A stretch of DNA of 64,000 bases. Source: JAWPMT01 sp965242775 (GTDB taxonomy: Bacteria > Bacteroidota > Bacteroidia > Cytophagales > Cyclobacteriaceae). The notes beneath the pieces were generated by a model. That model was not told the DNA's origin. It searched no databases and worked only from the letters and a program-made list of their open reading frames with translations. Shown in pieces: positions 34,702 through 42,713 of this stretch. A program made the position numbers and the translations under genes. The stretch covers positions 1-64,000 of the forward strand of contig CBDETI010000019.1 of assembly GCA_965242775.1 (NCBI GenBank), given 5' to 3'. The stretch's first letter is position 1. The number at the start of each line of letters is the position of its first letter.

Positions 34702-35101
34702 TATTACCATACCATGCAGTAAATCTAAACTGGGTTCCATTCGAGAATTCATTGGCGACATTCTCGACGGAATACCCCTGTCCGAGATCGAGAGCCATAA
34801 AGTAATTCTCGCTATAGATGAGGTATGTGCTAATTTGATCATTCATTCCAATAACTGTAACCCCGAAGAGTCGCTACGTGTGGAGATAGAATACATCGAG
34901 GACAAGCAAGTCACATTCATCATCAGAGACAGTGGACTTACTTTCGACATCACCAAGTACGATGAGCCTTCCATGAACGAAATTATTGCTTCTAAGCGTA
35001 AGGGTGGCATCGGCTTAATGCTGGTGAAAAGAATTATGGATAAAATCGAATTCTCTACCGAAAACAATTACAATATTTGCAGGCTGACCAAAATATTATA
35101 A
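34691..35101 (+). CDS. HATPase serine kinase / anti-sigma factor (RsbW/SpoIIAB-like)
   Basis: This 136-residue GHKL-type kinase has an N-box (LAIDEVCANLIIHS), a G1 box (IRDSGLTFD) and a G2 box (KGGIGLMLVKRIMDK), with length and layout as in RsbW and SpoIIAB. It would phosphorylate the STAS protein and sequester a target, classically an alternative sigma factor. No such sigma factor lies beside the operon. In Bacteroidota, similar cassettes act on other outputs or on sigma factors elsewhere in the genome, so the output here is unknown. Confidence 0.92.
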   Translation: MNRSITIPCSKSKLGSIREFIGDILDGIPLSEIESHKVILAIDEVCANLIIHSNNCNPEESLRVEIEYIEDKQVTFIIRDSGLTFDITKYDEPSMNEIIASKRKGGIGLMLVKRIMDKIEFSTENNYNICRLTKIL

Positions 35102-35108
35102 AAACCAG

Positions 35109-35966
35109 GTGAGCCGCCTTCTGATCATATGCACTGCTGTCACCATTTTCGGATGCCAGTACTTTCAACAGAAAACCACTATTGACGAAAAAATAGTAGC
35201 CAGGGCCAACGAATCTTTTCTCTATGAGAAAGATCTGGAGGGGCTTATACCTGCTGGCTCCTCACCCTCAGATAGTAGTGAACTCACTAAGAAATATGTA
35301 GACAGTTGGGTCAGAAAACAGCTGATGATAGACAAAGCCGCCAATGAGATAGAATTCAACCAGGCCGAAATAGACAGAAAGCTACTTGCCTACCGTTACT
35401 CATTACTTATACACGAATTTGAAAAATTCTATATCAGCACCAACCTCAATGAGGAAGTGACCCAGGAGGAAATTGAGAGGTATTATAGCGAGCGATCCGA
35501 AAATTTTCTTCTAAAGCAAAACATTATCAGGTGCCTCTACGCAAAACTTCCAAAAGGGACCCCCGGCTTGGCGAACTTTAGACGAAATATTAGAGGGTTC
35601 CCAAATGCCAATCTTGATGATGTGAAAGACTACTGTTTCCAATACGCAGTGGACGCCTTTGCCGAACCGGAGATATGGGTCAAGTTCGAAGAGATCGCCA
35701 ATACAACGCCCTTAAAAGATGTTAAAAATGGCAGTCAATTTCTGGAAACGACTACATTTAGCGCCACTTCTGATAACGACTTTATTTACTATCTGAGGAT
35801 ACTGGATTATAAGGTGGTGAACGAACTCTCGCCCATTGAATTCGTTCAGGAAAACATTGAGAATATTATTGTAAACAAGCGGAAAATTGAATTAAAACAG
35901 GAGCTGGAGGAAGCAATATACAATGAAGCCAAAGCAAACAATTCTTTTGAAATATTTAGTCGCTAG
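35109..35966 (+). CDS. lipoprotein of the SurA/PrsA peptidyl-prolyl isomerase group (divergent)
   Basis: The 285-residue product has a lipoprotein signal peptide (IICTAVTIFGC, Cys15) and a SurA-N-like chaperone region (IVARANESFLYEKDLEGLI, then a helical LTKKYVDSWVRKQLMIDKA and NEEVTQEEIERYYSERSENF stretch), but the central parvulin rotamase domain is divergent or absent, so it may be a chaperone without isomerase activity. Start GTG at 35109, 7 nt after the kinase gene. Its 3' end overlaps surA by 44 nt, so the two are made together. Confidence 0.75.
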   Translation: MSRLLIICTAVTIFGCQYFQQKTTIDEKIVARANESFLYEKDLEGLIPAGSSPSDSSELTKKYVDSWVRKQLMIDKAANEIEFNQAEIDRKLLAYRYSLLIHEFEKFYISTNLNEEVTQEEIERYYSERSENFLLKQNIIRCLYAKLPKGTPGLANFRRNIRGFPNANLDDVKDYCFQYAVDAFAEPEIWVKFEEIANTTPLKDVKNGSQFLETTTFSATSDNDFIYYLRILDYKVVNELSPIEFVQENIENIIVNKRKIELKQELEEAIYNEAKANNSFEIFSR

Positions 35967-37272
35967 CTGGTTGGCTGTCTGCGTCGGTTTTGCCCACGCG
36001 CAAGACCAGTCGCTGGTGATCGACAAGATCATTGCCAAGGTAGACAACTACATCGTCCTTAAATCCGACCTTGAAACGGCTTACCTGGATTTTTTGTCTC
36101 GGGGAGAATTTAACACAGGTGACGCCAAGTGTAGAATTCTGGAAAACCTGGTAGTAAACAAGATGATGGTGGCCAAAGCTGAGATCGATTCGGTGATGGT
36201 TGAAGATGCCGAGGTGCAAGGTGACTTAGGTCGGCGCCTGGACTATATGATATCTCAGATTGGAAGTATCGAAGAGATTGAAAAGTTTTACGGCAAAAGT
36301 ATGGCCCAGATCGAAGCGGAGCTTTTCGACAATGTCAAAGAACAACTAATTATTCGCAAGATGCAGGGAGAATTGACCTCCGAACTGCAGGTTTCGCCCT
36401 CGGAGGTGAGAAAGTTTTTCCAAAATATTCACCGGGATTCATTGCCTTATTTTTCCACTGAAGTAACGGTAGGACAGATCGTCAAAAAACCCGAACCTGG
36501 CGATGATCAAGTCGAAAAAGTGAGAAATACACTTCTTGAAATACGACGGCAAATAGTGGAAGGAGTAAGCTCATTTGAGGACATGGCGAGATTATATTCC
36601 GAGGATCCTGGTTCAGCTGCCAATGGTGGACAGCTTCCATTCTACACCCGAGGCGAGGTAGCCCCGGAATTCGAAGCAACCGCATTGACCCTGGAAAAAG
36701 ATGAGATCTCCATGCCAGTAAGGAGCCAATTCGGATTTCATATGATCCAGCTTCAGGAAAAGCGTGGCAACACCTTCAAAACAAGGCATATTCTCATTAG
36801 CCCAAAGCCTTCCGCCAATGACCATGTGCTAGCAGAGCGATTTCTGGATAGCTTACGAACTCAGATTAACATAGACAGCATTTCATTTGATCAGGCTGCT
36901 AAAGAACATTCCGATGACCCGGCAACCTCTCCAAGTGGTGGTTTTTTTCTGGCCGAAGATGGCGCTACGAAGGTCTCAGTGGAAGTACTTGACCCCAATA
37001 TTTTCTTTACCATCGACACCATGGCAGTGGGCAACATCACCAAGCCGCAAAGATTTCAGGAACGGGATGGCAGCTACTCTTTTCGAATACTCTACTACAA
37101 AGACAAGATAAGGCCACATCAGGCCAACTTAACACAGGACTATCAAAAAATCGCGGCCGCCGCATTGAATGAAAAGCGTGCCAGGCGATTAGCGGAGTGG
37201 TTCGAAGAAGCCCGGGACGATGTATATATAGATTTGGATCCCGAATACGATTACTGTAATCTCTTGAAATAA
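35923..37272 (+). CDS. surA: periplasmic chaperone and peptidyl-prolyl isomerase, SurA type
   Basis: SurA-type proteins escort outer-membrane proteins through the periplasm. This 449-residue protein has a signal peptide (to AHAQ, ~27), a SurA N-terminal domain (DKIIAKVDNYIVLKSDLE, ~32-49), and two parvulin-type rotamase domains: the first includes FEDMARLYSEDPGSAANGG and FGFHMIQLQEKRG, the second TRHILISPKP with AAKEHSDDPATSPSGG. The ATG at 35923 lies 44 nt inside the previous gene. MoxR follows 5 nt after the stop codon. Confidence 0.93.
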   Translation: MKPKQTILLKYLVASWLAVCVGFAHAQDQSLVIDKIIAKVDNYIVLKSDLETAYLDFLSRGEFNTGDAKCRILENLVVNKMMVAKAEIDSVMVEDAEVQGDLGRRLDYMISQIGSIEEIEKFYGKSMAQIEAELFDNVKEQLIIRKMQGELTSELQVSPSEVRKFFQNIHRDSLPYFSTEVTVGQIVKKPEPGDDQVEKVRNTLLEIRRQIVEGVSSFEDMARLYSEDPGSAANGGQLPFYTRGEVAPEFEATALTLEKDEISMPVRSQFGFHMIQLQEKRGNTFKTRHILISPKPSANDHVLAERFLDSLRTQINIDSISFDQAAKEHSDDPATSPSGGFFLAEDGATKVSVEVLDPNIFFTIDTMAVGNITKPQRFQERDGSYSFRILYYKDKIRPHQANLTQDYQKIAAAALNEKRARRLAEWFEEARDDVYIDLDPEYDYCNLLK

Positions 37273-37277
37273 TATTT

Positions 37278-38234
37278 ATGACAGATGACGTCCAAGTGGC
37301 TGATAAACTCAGTCAGTCTTTTAATGATCTAAATTCAGAAATTAGCAAAGTTGTTATTGGTCAGGAAGATGTGGTAAAATCACTGGTGATTTCCATTTTC
37401 AGCAACGGCCATGCTTTGCTGGTGGGCGTTCCAGGTTTAGCCAAGACCTTGTTGGTCCATACCTTGGCCAAGTCACTATCTCTGGATTTCAATAGAATTC
37501 AGTTCACACCCGACCTTATGCCTTCAGACATTTTAGGGGCAGAAACATTGGATCGGGAGAGAAATTTTCAATTTATAAAAGGGCCCATCTTCGCTAATAT
37601 CATTCTCGCAGACGAGATAAATCGGACACCTCCGAAAACGCAATCGGCATTACTCGAAGCCATGCAAGAAAAGTCCGTGACCGTTGCGGGTCATCACCAT
37701 GAACTTGATAAGCCTTTTTTCGTGCTTGCTACCCAGAACCCGATTGAGCAGGAAGGAACTTATCCATTGCCCGAAGCTCAGCTGGATCGGTTCATGATGA
37801 TGATAAAGCTGGATTATCCATCTTTCCAGTCGGAATTAGAAATCGTACGTAGTACCACAAGCGAGGCCCAACCTGAGGTGAAACCGGTACTTTCCAAGGA
37901 AGATATAGTCGCCTATCAGCAACTGATTCGTAGGGTCCCGGTCACTGACAATGTTCTTGAATATGCGGTGACACTTACGCACAAAACCCGACCCGACTCG
38001 GAAAAAGCTCCTGACATTACCCGGGAATATCTGGAATGGGGAGCTGGCCCAAGGGCAAGTCAATTTCTGGTACTAGGAGCCAAGTGCCATGCCATTATAA
38101 CGGGTAAATATTCACCTGATATTGAGGATGTCAAAGCAGTAGCTCATCAGGTACTGAGGCACAGGATTGTAAGAAATTTCAAAGCGGAAGCAGACCAACT
38201 GACGGAGGAAAAAATAATTTCCGAACTACTCTAA
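37278..38234 (+). CDS. MoxR-family AAA+ ATPase
   Basis: The 318-residue protein is a MoxR-type AAA+ ATPase: Walker A GVPGLAKT, Walker B ILADEINRTPPKTQSALLEAM, and the arginine-finger region TYPLPEAQLDRFMM. MoxR proteins remodel protein complexes, normally with VWA-domain partners, and usually precede DUF58 and BatA/B/C genes. None of those follow here; instead it ends 72 bases before the convergent pheS. It is directly behind the two SurA-type genes, a link to outer-membrane biogenesis or stress that I infer only from position. Confidence 0.93.
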   Translation: MTDDVQVADKLSQSFNDLNSEISKVVIGQEDVVKSLVISIFSNGHALLVGVPGLAKTLLVHTLAKSLSLDFNRIQFTPDLMPSDILGAETLDRERNFQFIKGPIFANIILADEINRTPPKTQSALLEAMQEKSVTVAGHHHELDKPFFVLATQNPIEQEGTYPLPEAQLDRFMMMIKLDYPSFQSELEIVRSTTSEAQPEVKPVLSKEDIVAYQQLIRRVPVTDNVLEYAVTLTHKTRPDSEKAPDITREYLEWGAGPRASQFLVLGAKCHAIITGKYSPDIEDVKAVAHQVLRHRIVRNFKAEADQLTEEKIISELL

Positions 38235-38272
38235 TATCTGGGTAGGCCTTTAGTCCAAAATTCACTGATATT

Positions 38273-38290
38273 GCCAAGTCATCACTTGGC
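38273..38290. terminator. possible terminator hairpin between moxR and pheS
   Basis: A perfect 7-bp stem (GCCAAGT / ACTTGGC) with a 4-base loop lies in the convergent gap. No run of T follows in either direction, so it is a weak candidate. Confidence 0.35.
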
Positions 38291-38305
38291 GTCCTCAGGG
38301 AAGGC

Positions 38306-39316
38306 TTAGTGAAATTGTTTCAAGAAGCGCAGATCGTTCTCGGAAAAAAGTCGCAGATCGTCTATTTGATATTTCAGTAAGGCAATCCGTTCGATTCCCA
38401 TTCCAAAGGCAAAACCACTGTACTCATTCGGATCTATTCCACAATGAGCAAGCACGTTGGGATCCACCATGCCTGATCCACCAATCTCCACCCATCCCGT
38501 GTTTTTGCAAATTTTACAACCAGATCCACCACAGATAAAGCAACTAATGTCAATTTCGGCGCTAGGCTCGGTAAAAGGAAAAAATGACGGTCTAAACCTT
38601 ATCTGGGTTTTCTTGCCGAACATCTCTCTCGCAAAATGGAATAGTGTCTGTTTCAAATCCTTGAAGGAAACTCTCCTATTGACATACAGTCCCTCTACCT
38701 GGTGAAAGAAGCAGTGAGCTCGCGCAGAAATGGCTTCGTTCCGATAGACTCTACCCGGCATAATTGACCTGATAGGGGGCTTCTGACTTTGCATCAGTCG
38801 CACCTGAACATTGGAGGTGTGCGTGCGTAACAAAACATCAGGATCTCGAGAAACAAAATAAGTGTCCTGCATCTCCCTAGCTGGGTGATTTTCCGGGAAA
38901 TTCAGGGCAGTAAAATTGTGCCAGTCATCCTCAATTTCAGGTCCTTCCTGGACATTGAATCCTTGCCTCTCAAAAATCTGATTAATCCGATTACCAACAA
39001 TACTCAAAGGATGGAGCCCCCCCGTTTGATTAGGGACACCTGGCAAAAAGGTATCAACCGAACTGGCGCTTGTTTTTTTTGTATCAACAGCAGAGATCAG
39101 TTCCTTAAACTTGACCTGAGCTTGCTGTTTCAATTCATTGATTTTGGGCCCCAGTGTTTTCTTTTGGTCTCCGGACAGGGTACGAAAATCCTCGAACATG
39201 CCGGCAATCACACTCTTTTTCCCAATGAACTTTTGACGGAATTGCTCCAATTCTTCCTGTGTGTTGGCTTTGGCTGCCGACAGTTGGTTTTGTATATCAC
39301 CCAATCGATCAATCAT
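38306..39316 (-). CDS. pheS: phenylalanyl-tRNA synthetase alpha subunit
   Basis: PheS with PheT charges tRNA-Phe. The 336-residue subunit has the N-terminal coiled coil (to ~85), then HPLSIVGNRINQIFERQGF, the class II motif 2 region (MPGRVYRNEAISARAHCFFH) and motif 3 near the end (GFAFGMGIERIALLKY). A cysteine-rich loop ICGGSGCKICKNTGW in the middle is common in PheS of this phylum. The ATG at 39316 is well supported by alignment to other PheS N-termini. PheT is not next to it. A strong promoter ends 4 bases before the start codon. Confidence 0.97.
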   Translation of the reverse strand: MIDRLGDIQNQLSAAKANTQEELEQFRQKFIGKKSVIAGMFEDFRTLSGDQKKTLGPKINELKQQAQVKFKELISAVDTKKTSASSVDTFLPGVPNQTGGLHPLSIVGNRINQIFERQGFNVQEGPEIEDDWHNFTALNFPENHPAREMQDTYFVSRDPDVLLRTHTSNVQVRLMQSQKPPIRSIMPGRVYRNEAISARAHCFFHQVEGLYVNRRVSFKDLKQTLFHFAREMFGKKTQIRFRPSFFPFTEPSAEIDISCFICGGSGCKICKNTGWVEIGGSGMVDPNVLAHCGIDPNEYSGFAFGMGIERIALLKYQIDDLRLFSENDLRFLKQFH

Positions 39317-39320
39317 CGGG

Positions 39321-39350
39321 CAAAATTACCAAACAGAAGTTTCTGACAAA
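39321..39350 (-). promoter_or_regulatory. promoter of pheS (TTTG-N18-TAATTTTG)
   Basis: On the minus strand the -33 element TTTG (39350-39347) is separated by 18 bases from a perfect -7 element TAATTTTG (39328-39321). Only CCCG lies between the -7 element and the ATG at 39316, so transcription would start at or within a base or two of the start codon: a likely leaderless or near-leaderless mRNA. Confidence 0.65.
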
Positions 39351-39353
39351 CTA

Positions 39354-40442
39354 TTATGCGGATTTTGAAATACGTAATCCTTCTTCCGGTGTTTTGGATT
39401 TCTGCATGATCTTGATCCGTCGTTTAAGGAGAAAATCCATGAACGTACCCACCAACGTAATAAACAACAGAAGTGACAGCACCAGCCAATTATTACCCAT
39501 ACCCTGTAGTAAAAGGGCCAGACATGTAGCAAGGAAAGTAAAACCCAATAATATCGACGAGGCTTGGCCATGGTCAAGGCCCAGCTTCAGGAGTGTGTGA
39601 TGAATGTGGCTTTTGTCAGCCATGAAGGGTGACCTGCCAGCCGCGAGCCTTGTCAAAAAGACCCTCAAAGTATCATAAATTGGCACGATCAACATAGAAA
39701 CCGCTACCCCGATCGGTGCTGAAACATCCTCCACTAAAATGGGGTCGGAAATTTTGATGAATGAAATCAGAAGTACTGACAGAATAAATCCAAGACTCAT
39801 GGAGCCCGTGTCTCCCATGAAAATTTTAGAAGGGTACCAGTTAAAATATAAAAAGGCGATAATGGCGCTCGCAAGAGAAATGGAAATCAACGACCAAATG
39901 GAGTGCCCTGAATAAAAGAAGTTTATTCCCAGGAATAGAAGTGTCAGCAAGGCTATACCCGAAGCTAACCCGTCGATTCCGTCAATCAGGTTGAATGAAT
40001 TGGTAAGGGCAATGATTATGAAAACAGTAATGGCTTTTCCCACTATCGGGTGTAACTCAAAAATTCCCATGAAACCCTGTAGGTCCGTGAGATAAATCCC
40101 TGCGTATTGCACAACCAAAATAGCTGCAAGGAGCTGGATAACAACTTTTTGCTTAGCATCCAGGGAAGAGATATCATCTCTGATACCTAGAACAAAAACC
40201 ATCAAAATCCCCGCCAGAAAAAACTTGATTGAAGCTAACTGGACCAACGACAGCAGAAAAAGTAGTGTCACAAGCAAGGATCCTATGATCGCCAACCCTC
40301 CCAACGACGGCTTGCTCACCTTGTGAATCTTCCGACGATCAGGAATATCCAGTAAATCAATGGAATTGAACACATTGATTATAATCGGCAAGGATATAAA
40401 CGTCAGAAAAAAAGAAATGCTAACAGCCAAAAAGTAGTCCAC
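39354..40442 (-). CDS. WecA/MraY-family UDP-sugar phosphate transferase (GT4-type polyprenyl-P transferase)
   Basis: The 362-residue membrane protein has ~11 helices and the family motifs: DIPDRRKIHKVSKPSLGGLAI near the N-terminus, NSFNLIDGIDGLASG with the catalytic Asp pair, GDTGSMSLGF, and PFMADKSHIHHTLL. It loads an amino-sugar phosphate, typically N-acetylglucosamine-1-phosphate, onto undecaprenyl phosphate, starting O-antigen or teichoic-acid-like chains. It heads toward pheS, with wcaJ 93 bp upstream in the same direction, so it is part of the polysaccharide region. The start is GTG at 40442. Confidence 0.9.
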   Translation of the reverse strand: MDYFLAVSISFFLTFISLPIIINVFNSIDLLDIPDRRKIHKVSKPSLGGLAIIGSLLVTLLFLLSLVQLASIKFFLAGILMVFVLGIRDDISSLDAKQKVVIQLLAAILVVQYAGIYLTDLQGFMGIFELHPIVGKAITVFIIIALTNSFNLIDGIDGLASGIALLTLLFLGINFFYSGHSIWSLISISLASAIIAFLYFNWYPSKIFMGDTGSMSLGFILSVLLISFIKISDPILVEDVSAPIGVAVSMLIVPIYDTLRVFLTRLAAGRSPFMADKSHIHHTLLKLGLDHGQASSILLGFTFLATCLALLLQGMGNNWLVLSLLLFITLVGTFMDFLLKRRIKIMQKSKTPEEGLRISKSA

Positions 40443-40467
40443 GAGCGGTGTTTCCTAAGTCAGAAAC

Positions 40468-40475
40468 CAAAAATA
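40468..40475 (-). promoter_or_regulatory. -7 promoter element (TATTTTTG) of the WecA-like gene
   Basis: Perfect TAnnTTTG match 25 bases before the GTG at 40442. No good -33 element at the expected spacing. Confidence 0.45.
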
Positions 40476-40535
40476 TAAATAATTACAGATTTAATGTAAT
40501 TTTTTCGATGAATTACATTTTCCTATCGATGGGGC

Positions 40536-41915
40536 TCAATAGGCGTTTTCGCTTCCTTTCAGAAAAGCGGCTATAGTAAGGAAAATAATCTTCAAGTCCA
40601 GCAGCAACGACCAGTGACGGACGTAAAATCTATCGAGACGTACTCGTCCGCTCATGGCTATGAAGTCCGTTTCGCCCCTGAATCCTCTGGCTTGCGCCAA
40701 CCCGGTTAGGCCTGGTTTGACCGCATGTCGATGCCAGAATTTCTCAATAGTGGGTTGGTACTGTTCGTTTAGCTTGATTGGGTGTGGTCTAGGACCGACG
40801 ACAGACATATCACCCAAAAAGACATTTATAAACTGTGGAAGCTCATCGATACTTGTCCTTCTCAAAAAGGCACCAACTCGAGTGACACGATGATCATTTC
40901 TGGTAGCCTGCTGCGAATCGGCTTGTTGGTTAAGCACCATGGTCCTGAATTTCCAGCAGTCGAATGGACGGTTGCCTCTCCCATGCCGACGTTGTTTGAA
41001 CAGCGCCGGGCCCTTGCTTTCAAGCTTAATAAGCACGGTCAGAATGGGTGTTAACCAAGAAAGAATCCCCACAATAATCAGCACGGAAAAAAGAATATCA
41101 AAAGCTCTCTTTACAAACTGATTTAATGAATTGTCCAGGGGTATTTCGTTGACGTTAAGAACCGGTATATATCCATAATTTTGGACACTCACGTTATCCA
41201 ACTCCAACTTACTGAACTGTGAAAGTATTTTAACCTTGATGAGATTACTATCCGCAAGGTGCACCAGGTATTGAAATTTGTCCTTGCCTATAGAGTTCAA
41301 ATTACAAAAGAAGATATCAACCTTGTTTCTTGCTACAAACTCTTCAAGTTCCGCGGTTGTACCCTGCAGTGGCACCGGGCTTTTCTCACTATCATCGAAG
41401 ACACCTACCAGCTTGTAGCCCAACGCAGGATTTGACTTCATAAAATGAATCATCTTAGCTGCCATCTCCTCATACCCTACTATGGCAACATGCCGAATGT
41501 TAAATCCCTTTTTCCGATAGTACCGGATGAAGTAAAACCAGGAAGTTCTCCATCCTACGATACAAATAGTGAAGAAGAAGTAGGTGAAAAACAGCTGCTG
41601 GCGGGAAAAATAGAATGGTTTTGTTAGGAACCATATCATCAAGACCAGGGACAAATTGACAACTAGCGTGGTAAGCACTCTATTTATCTGCTCCCCTAAT
41701 TTTTGTTCGCGATTAAGGTCATAGAGTCTACTGGAGTAAAAAACGAAAATCCAGAGCAGATTCATGACTCCAGCTAGGGCCAGATAATTTTCATTATCCA
41801 GCAGGTGCTTACCAAATTTCACATAACTCGCCGCAACAAAGCTGATATTCAAACCAGCCAAATCCAGTAGAATGAAAAGTAGTGGGAAATATTTAGAATA
41901 GCGACGGTGAATCAT
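40536..41915 (-). CDS. wcaJ: undecaprenyl-phosphate glucose phosphotransferase (WcaJ/CpsE type)
   Basis: This initiating transferase puts a hexose-1-phosphate, usually glucose, on undecaprenyl phosphate to begin a polysaccharide repeat. The 459-residue protein has four N-terminal helices, a CoA-binding-like domain (HVAIVGYEEMAAKMIHF), a further membrane helix, and the C-terminal bacterial-sugar-transferase domain with KSKGP-type ESKGPALFKQRRHGRGNRPF, CWKFRTM, RRTSIDELPQFINV, MSVVGPRPHP and KPGLTGLAQ. It is one of two such enzymes in the window (other at 57819-59189). Its promoter region holds an unusual inverted repeat. Confidence 0.95.
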   Translation of the reverse strand: MIHRRYSKYFPLLFILLDLAGLNISFVAASYVKFGKHLLDNENYLALAGVMNLLWIFVFYSSRLYDLNREQKLGEQINRVLTTLVVNLSLVLMIWFLTKPFYFSRQQLFFTYFFFTICIVGWRTSWFYFIRYYRKKGFNIRHVAIVGYEEMAAKMIHFMKSNPALGYKLVGVFDDSEKSPVPLQGTTAELEEFVARNKVDIFFCNLNSIGKDKFQYLVHLADSNLIKVKILSQFSKLELDNVSVQNYGYIPVLNVNEIPLDNSLNQFVKRAFDILFSVLIIVGILSWLTPILTVLIKLESKGPALFKQRRHGRGNRPFDCWKFRTMVLNQQADSQQATRNDHRVTRVGAFLRRTSIDELPQFINVFLGDMSVVGPRPHPIKLNEQYQPTIEKFWHRHAVKPGLTGLAQARGFRGETDFIAMSGRVRLDRFYVRHWSLLLDLKIIFLTIAAFLKGSENAY

Positions 41916-41943
41916 ATGTATTGGTTCCTAACCCCTGGGCTAA

Positions 41944-41965
41944 ACGCCCACAAAAATATGGGCGT
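41944..41965 (-). promoter_or_regulatory. wcaJ promoter: -7 element framed by a perfect inverted repeat
   Basis: ACGCCCA (41944-41950) and TGGGCGT (41959-41965) are exact inverted repeats, and the eight bases between them on the minus strand read TATTTTTG, a perfect -7 element for wcaJ (ATG at 41915, ~30-base leader). A regulator binding both arms would cover the promoter. The plus-strand lipoprotein gene at 42048 could share the site. Confidence 0.55.
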
Positions 41966-42047
41966 ATTAGAACTATTTTGATCTTATTTGTATCTATCTA
42001 GAAACGAGTCACTAAAAATTGGTTGGAATTCTTATAATATTTTTTCA

Positions 42048-42713
42048 ATGCGGATAAGAATTTGTCTTCTACTCCTTAACGGATTATTTCTCATTCAATT
42101 GGCTTGTCGAGAAAAATTATCGACGAGCGCGGTTGTCTATGAAAATAACTTTGAGGATGGGACCGTTGGAATTGTGGGAGAAAAACTGGATACAACCCAC
42201 TTCAACGGCTCCATGGTACTGGGCAACCTTCACAATGAAACCATTTCCTTAAGTCTTGATGATCTACCGGACCATGAATACATTACCGTTCTGTTCGACC
42301 TCTATATCCACGATTCATGGGATGGTAATCAGGGGTCGGTGGATGGCCCAGACCTTTGGACATTTGAGGCAAAAACCTTTGAAAATAAATTCCGATCTAC
42401 TGATTTAATATTTGTTACTTCCTTTTCCAACAGTCCTTGCGTCTCAGCACACTGCCTCGATCAATCTTTTCCGAACGTCTTTCCCTTTCCCAACCTACCT
42501 CGAACAGAAACCAGTGCCAATTTGCCCGGTTTTTGTGAATTAAGTGCTAGCAGCCAAGGTACCAGTCTTTACCAAATGGAGCGCACTTTCAAACATCAGG
42601 CAAGTAATCTTTTTCTAAGCTTCACCGGGGATTTAAACCAAATGAATGTTGAAGACCCCAGGTGTAATGAAAGCTGGTCACTAGACAATCTGACAATTAT
42701 AATTCTGAATTGA
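42048..42713 (+). CDS. predicted lipoprotein of unknown function in the capsule locus
   Basis: The 221-residue product has a signal peptide with a lipobox (LIQLAC, Cys20) and so is probably anchored in the envelope. The mature part is beta-rich, with YENNFEDGTVGIVGEKLD and YITVLFDLYIHDSWDGNQ, a pattern of laminin-G/concanavalin-like or carbohydrate-binding beta-sandwich proteins, though I do not recognise the family firmly. Several cysteines (SPCVSAHCLD, GFCELS, DPRCNES) could form disulfides. The ATG at 42048 gives the signal peptide; the frame is open upstream to 41988 without benefit. It overlaps the Wzi gene by one base. Confidence 0.72.
   Translation: MRIRICLLLLNGLFLIQLACREKLSTSAVVYENNFEDGTVGIVGEKLDTTHFNGSMVLGNLHNETISLSLDDLPDHEYITVLFDLYIHDSWDGNQGSVDGPDLWTFEAKTFENKFRSTDLIFVTSFSNSPCVSAHCLDQSFPNVFPFPNLPRTETSANLPGFCELSASSQGTSLYQMERTFKHQASNLFLSFTGDLNQMNVEDPRCNESWSLDNLTIIILN

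Noticed and set aside
38306..39316. Zinc-finger-like Cys cluster (ICGGSGCKICKNTGW) as a sign of a separate domain
   Set aside because: Such a cysteine-rich loop is found in PheS of this phylum and does not indicate a fusion.
38885..39346. 153-residue ORF antisense to pheS
   Set aside because: Lies entirely over the conserved pheS coding sequence and its promoter.
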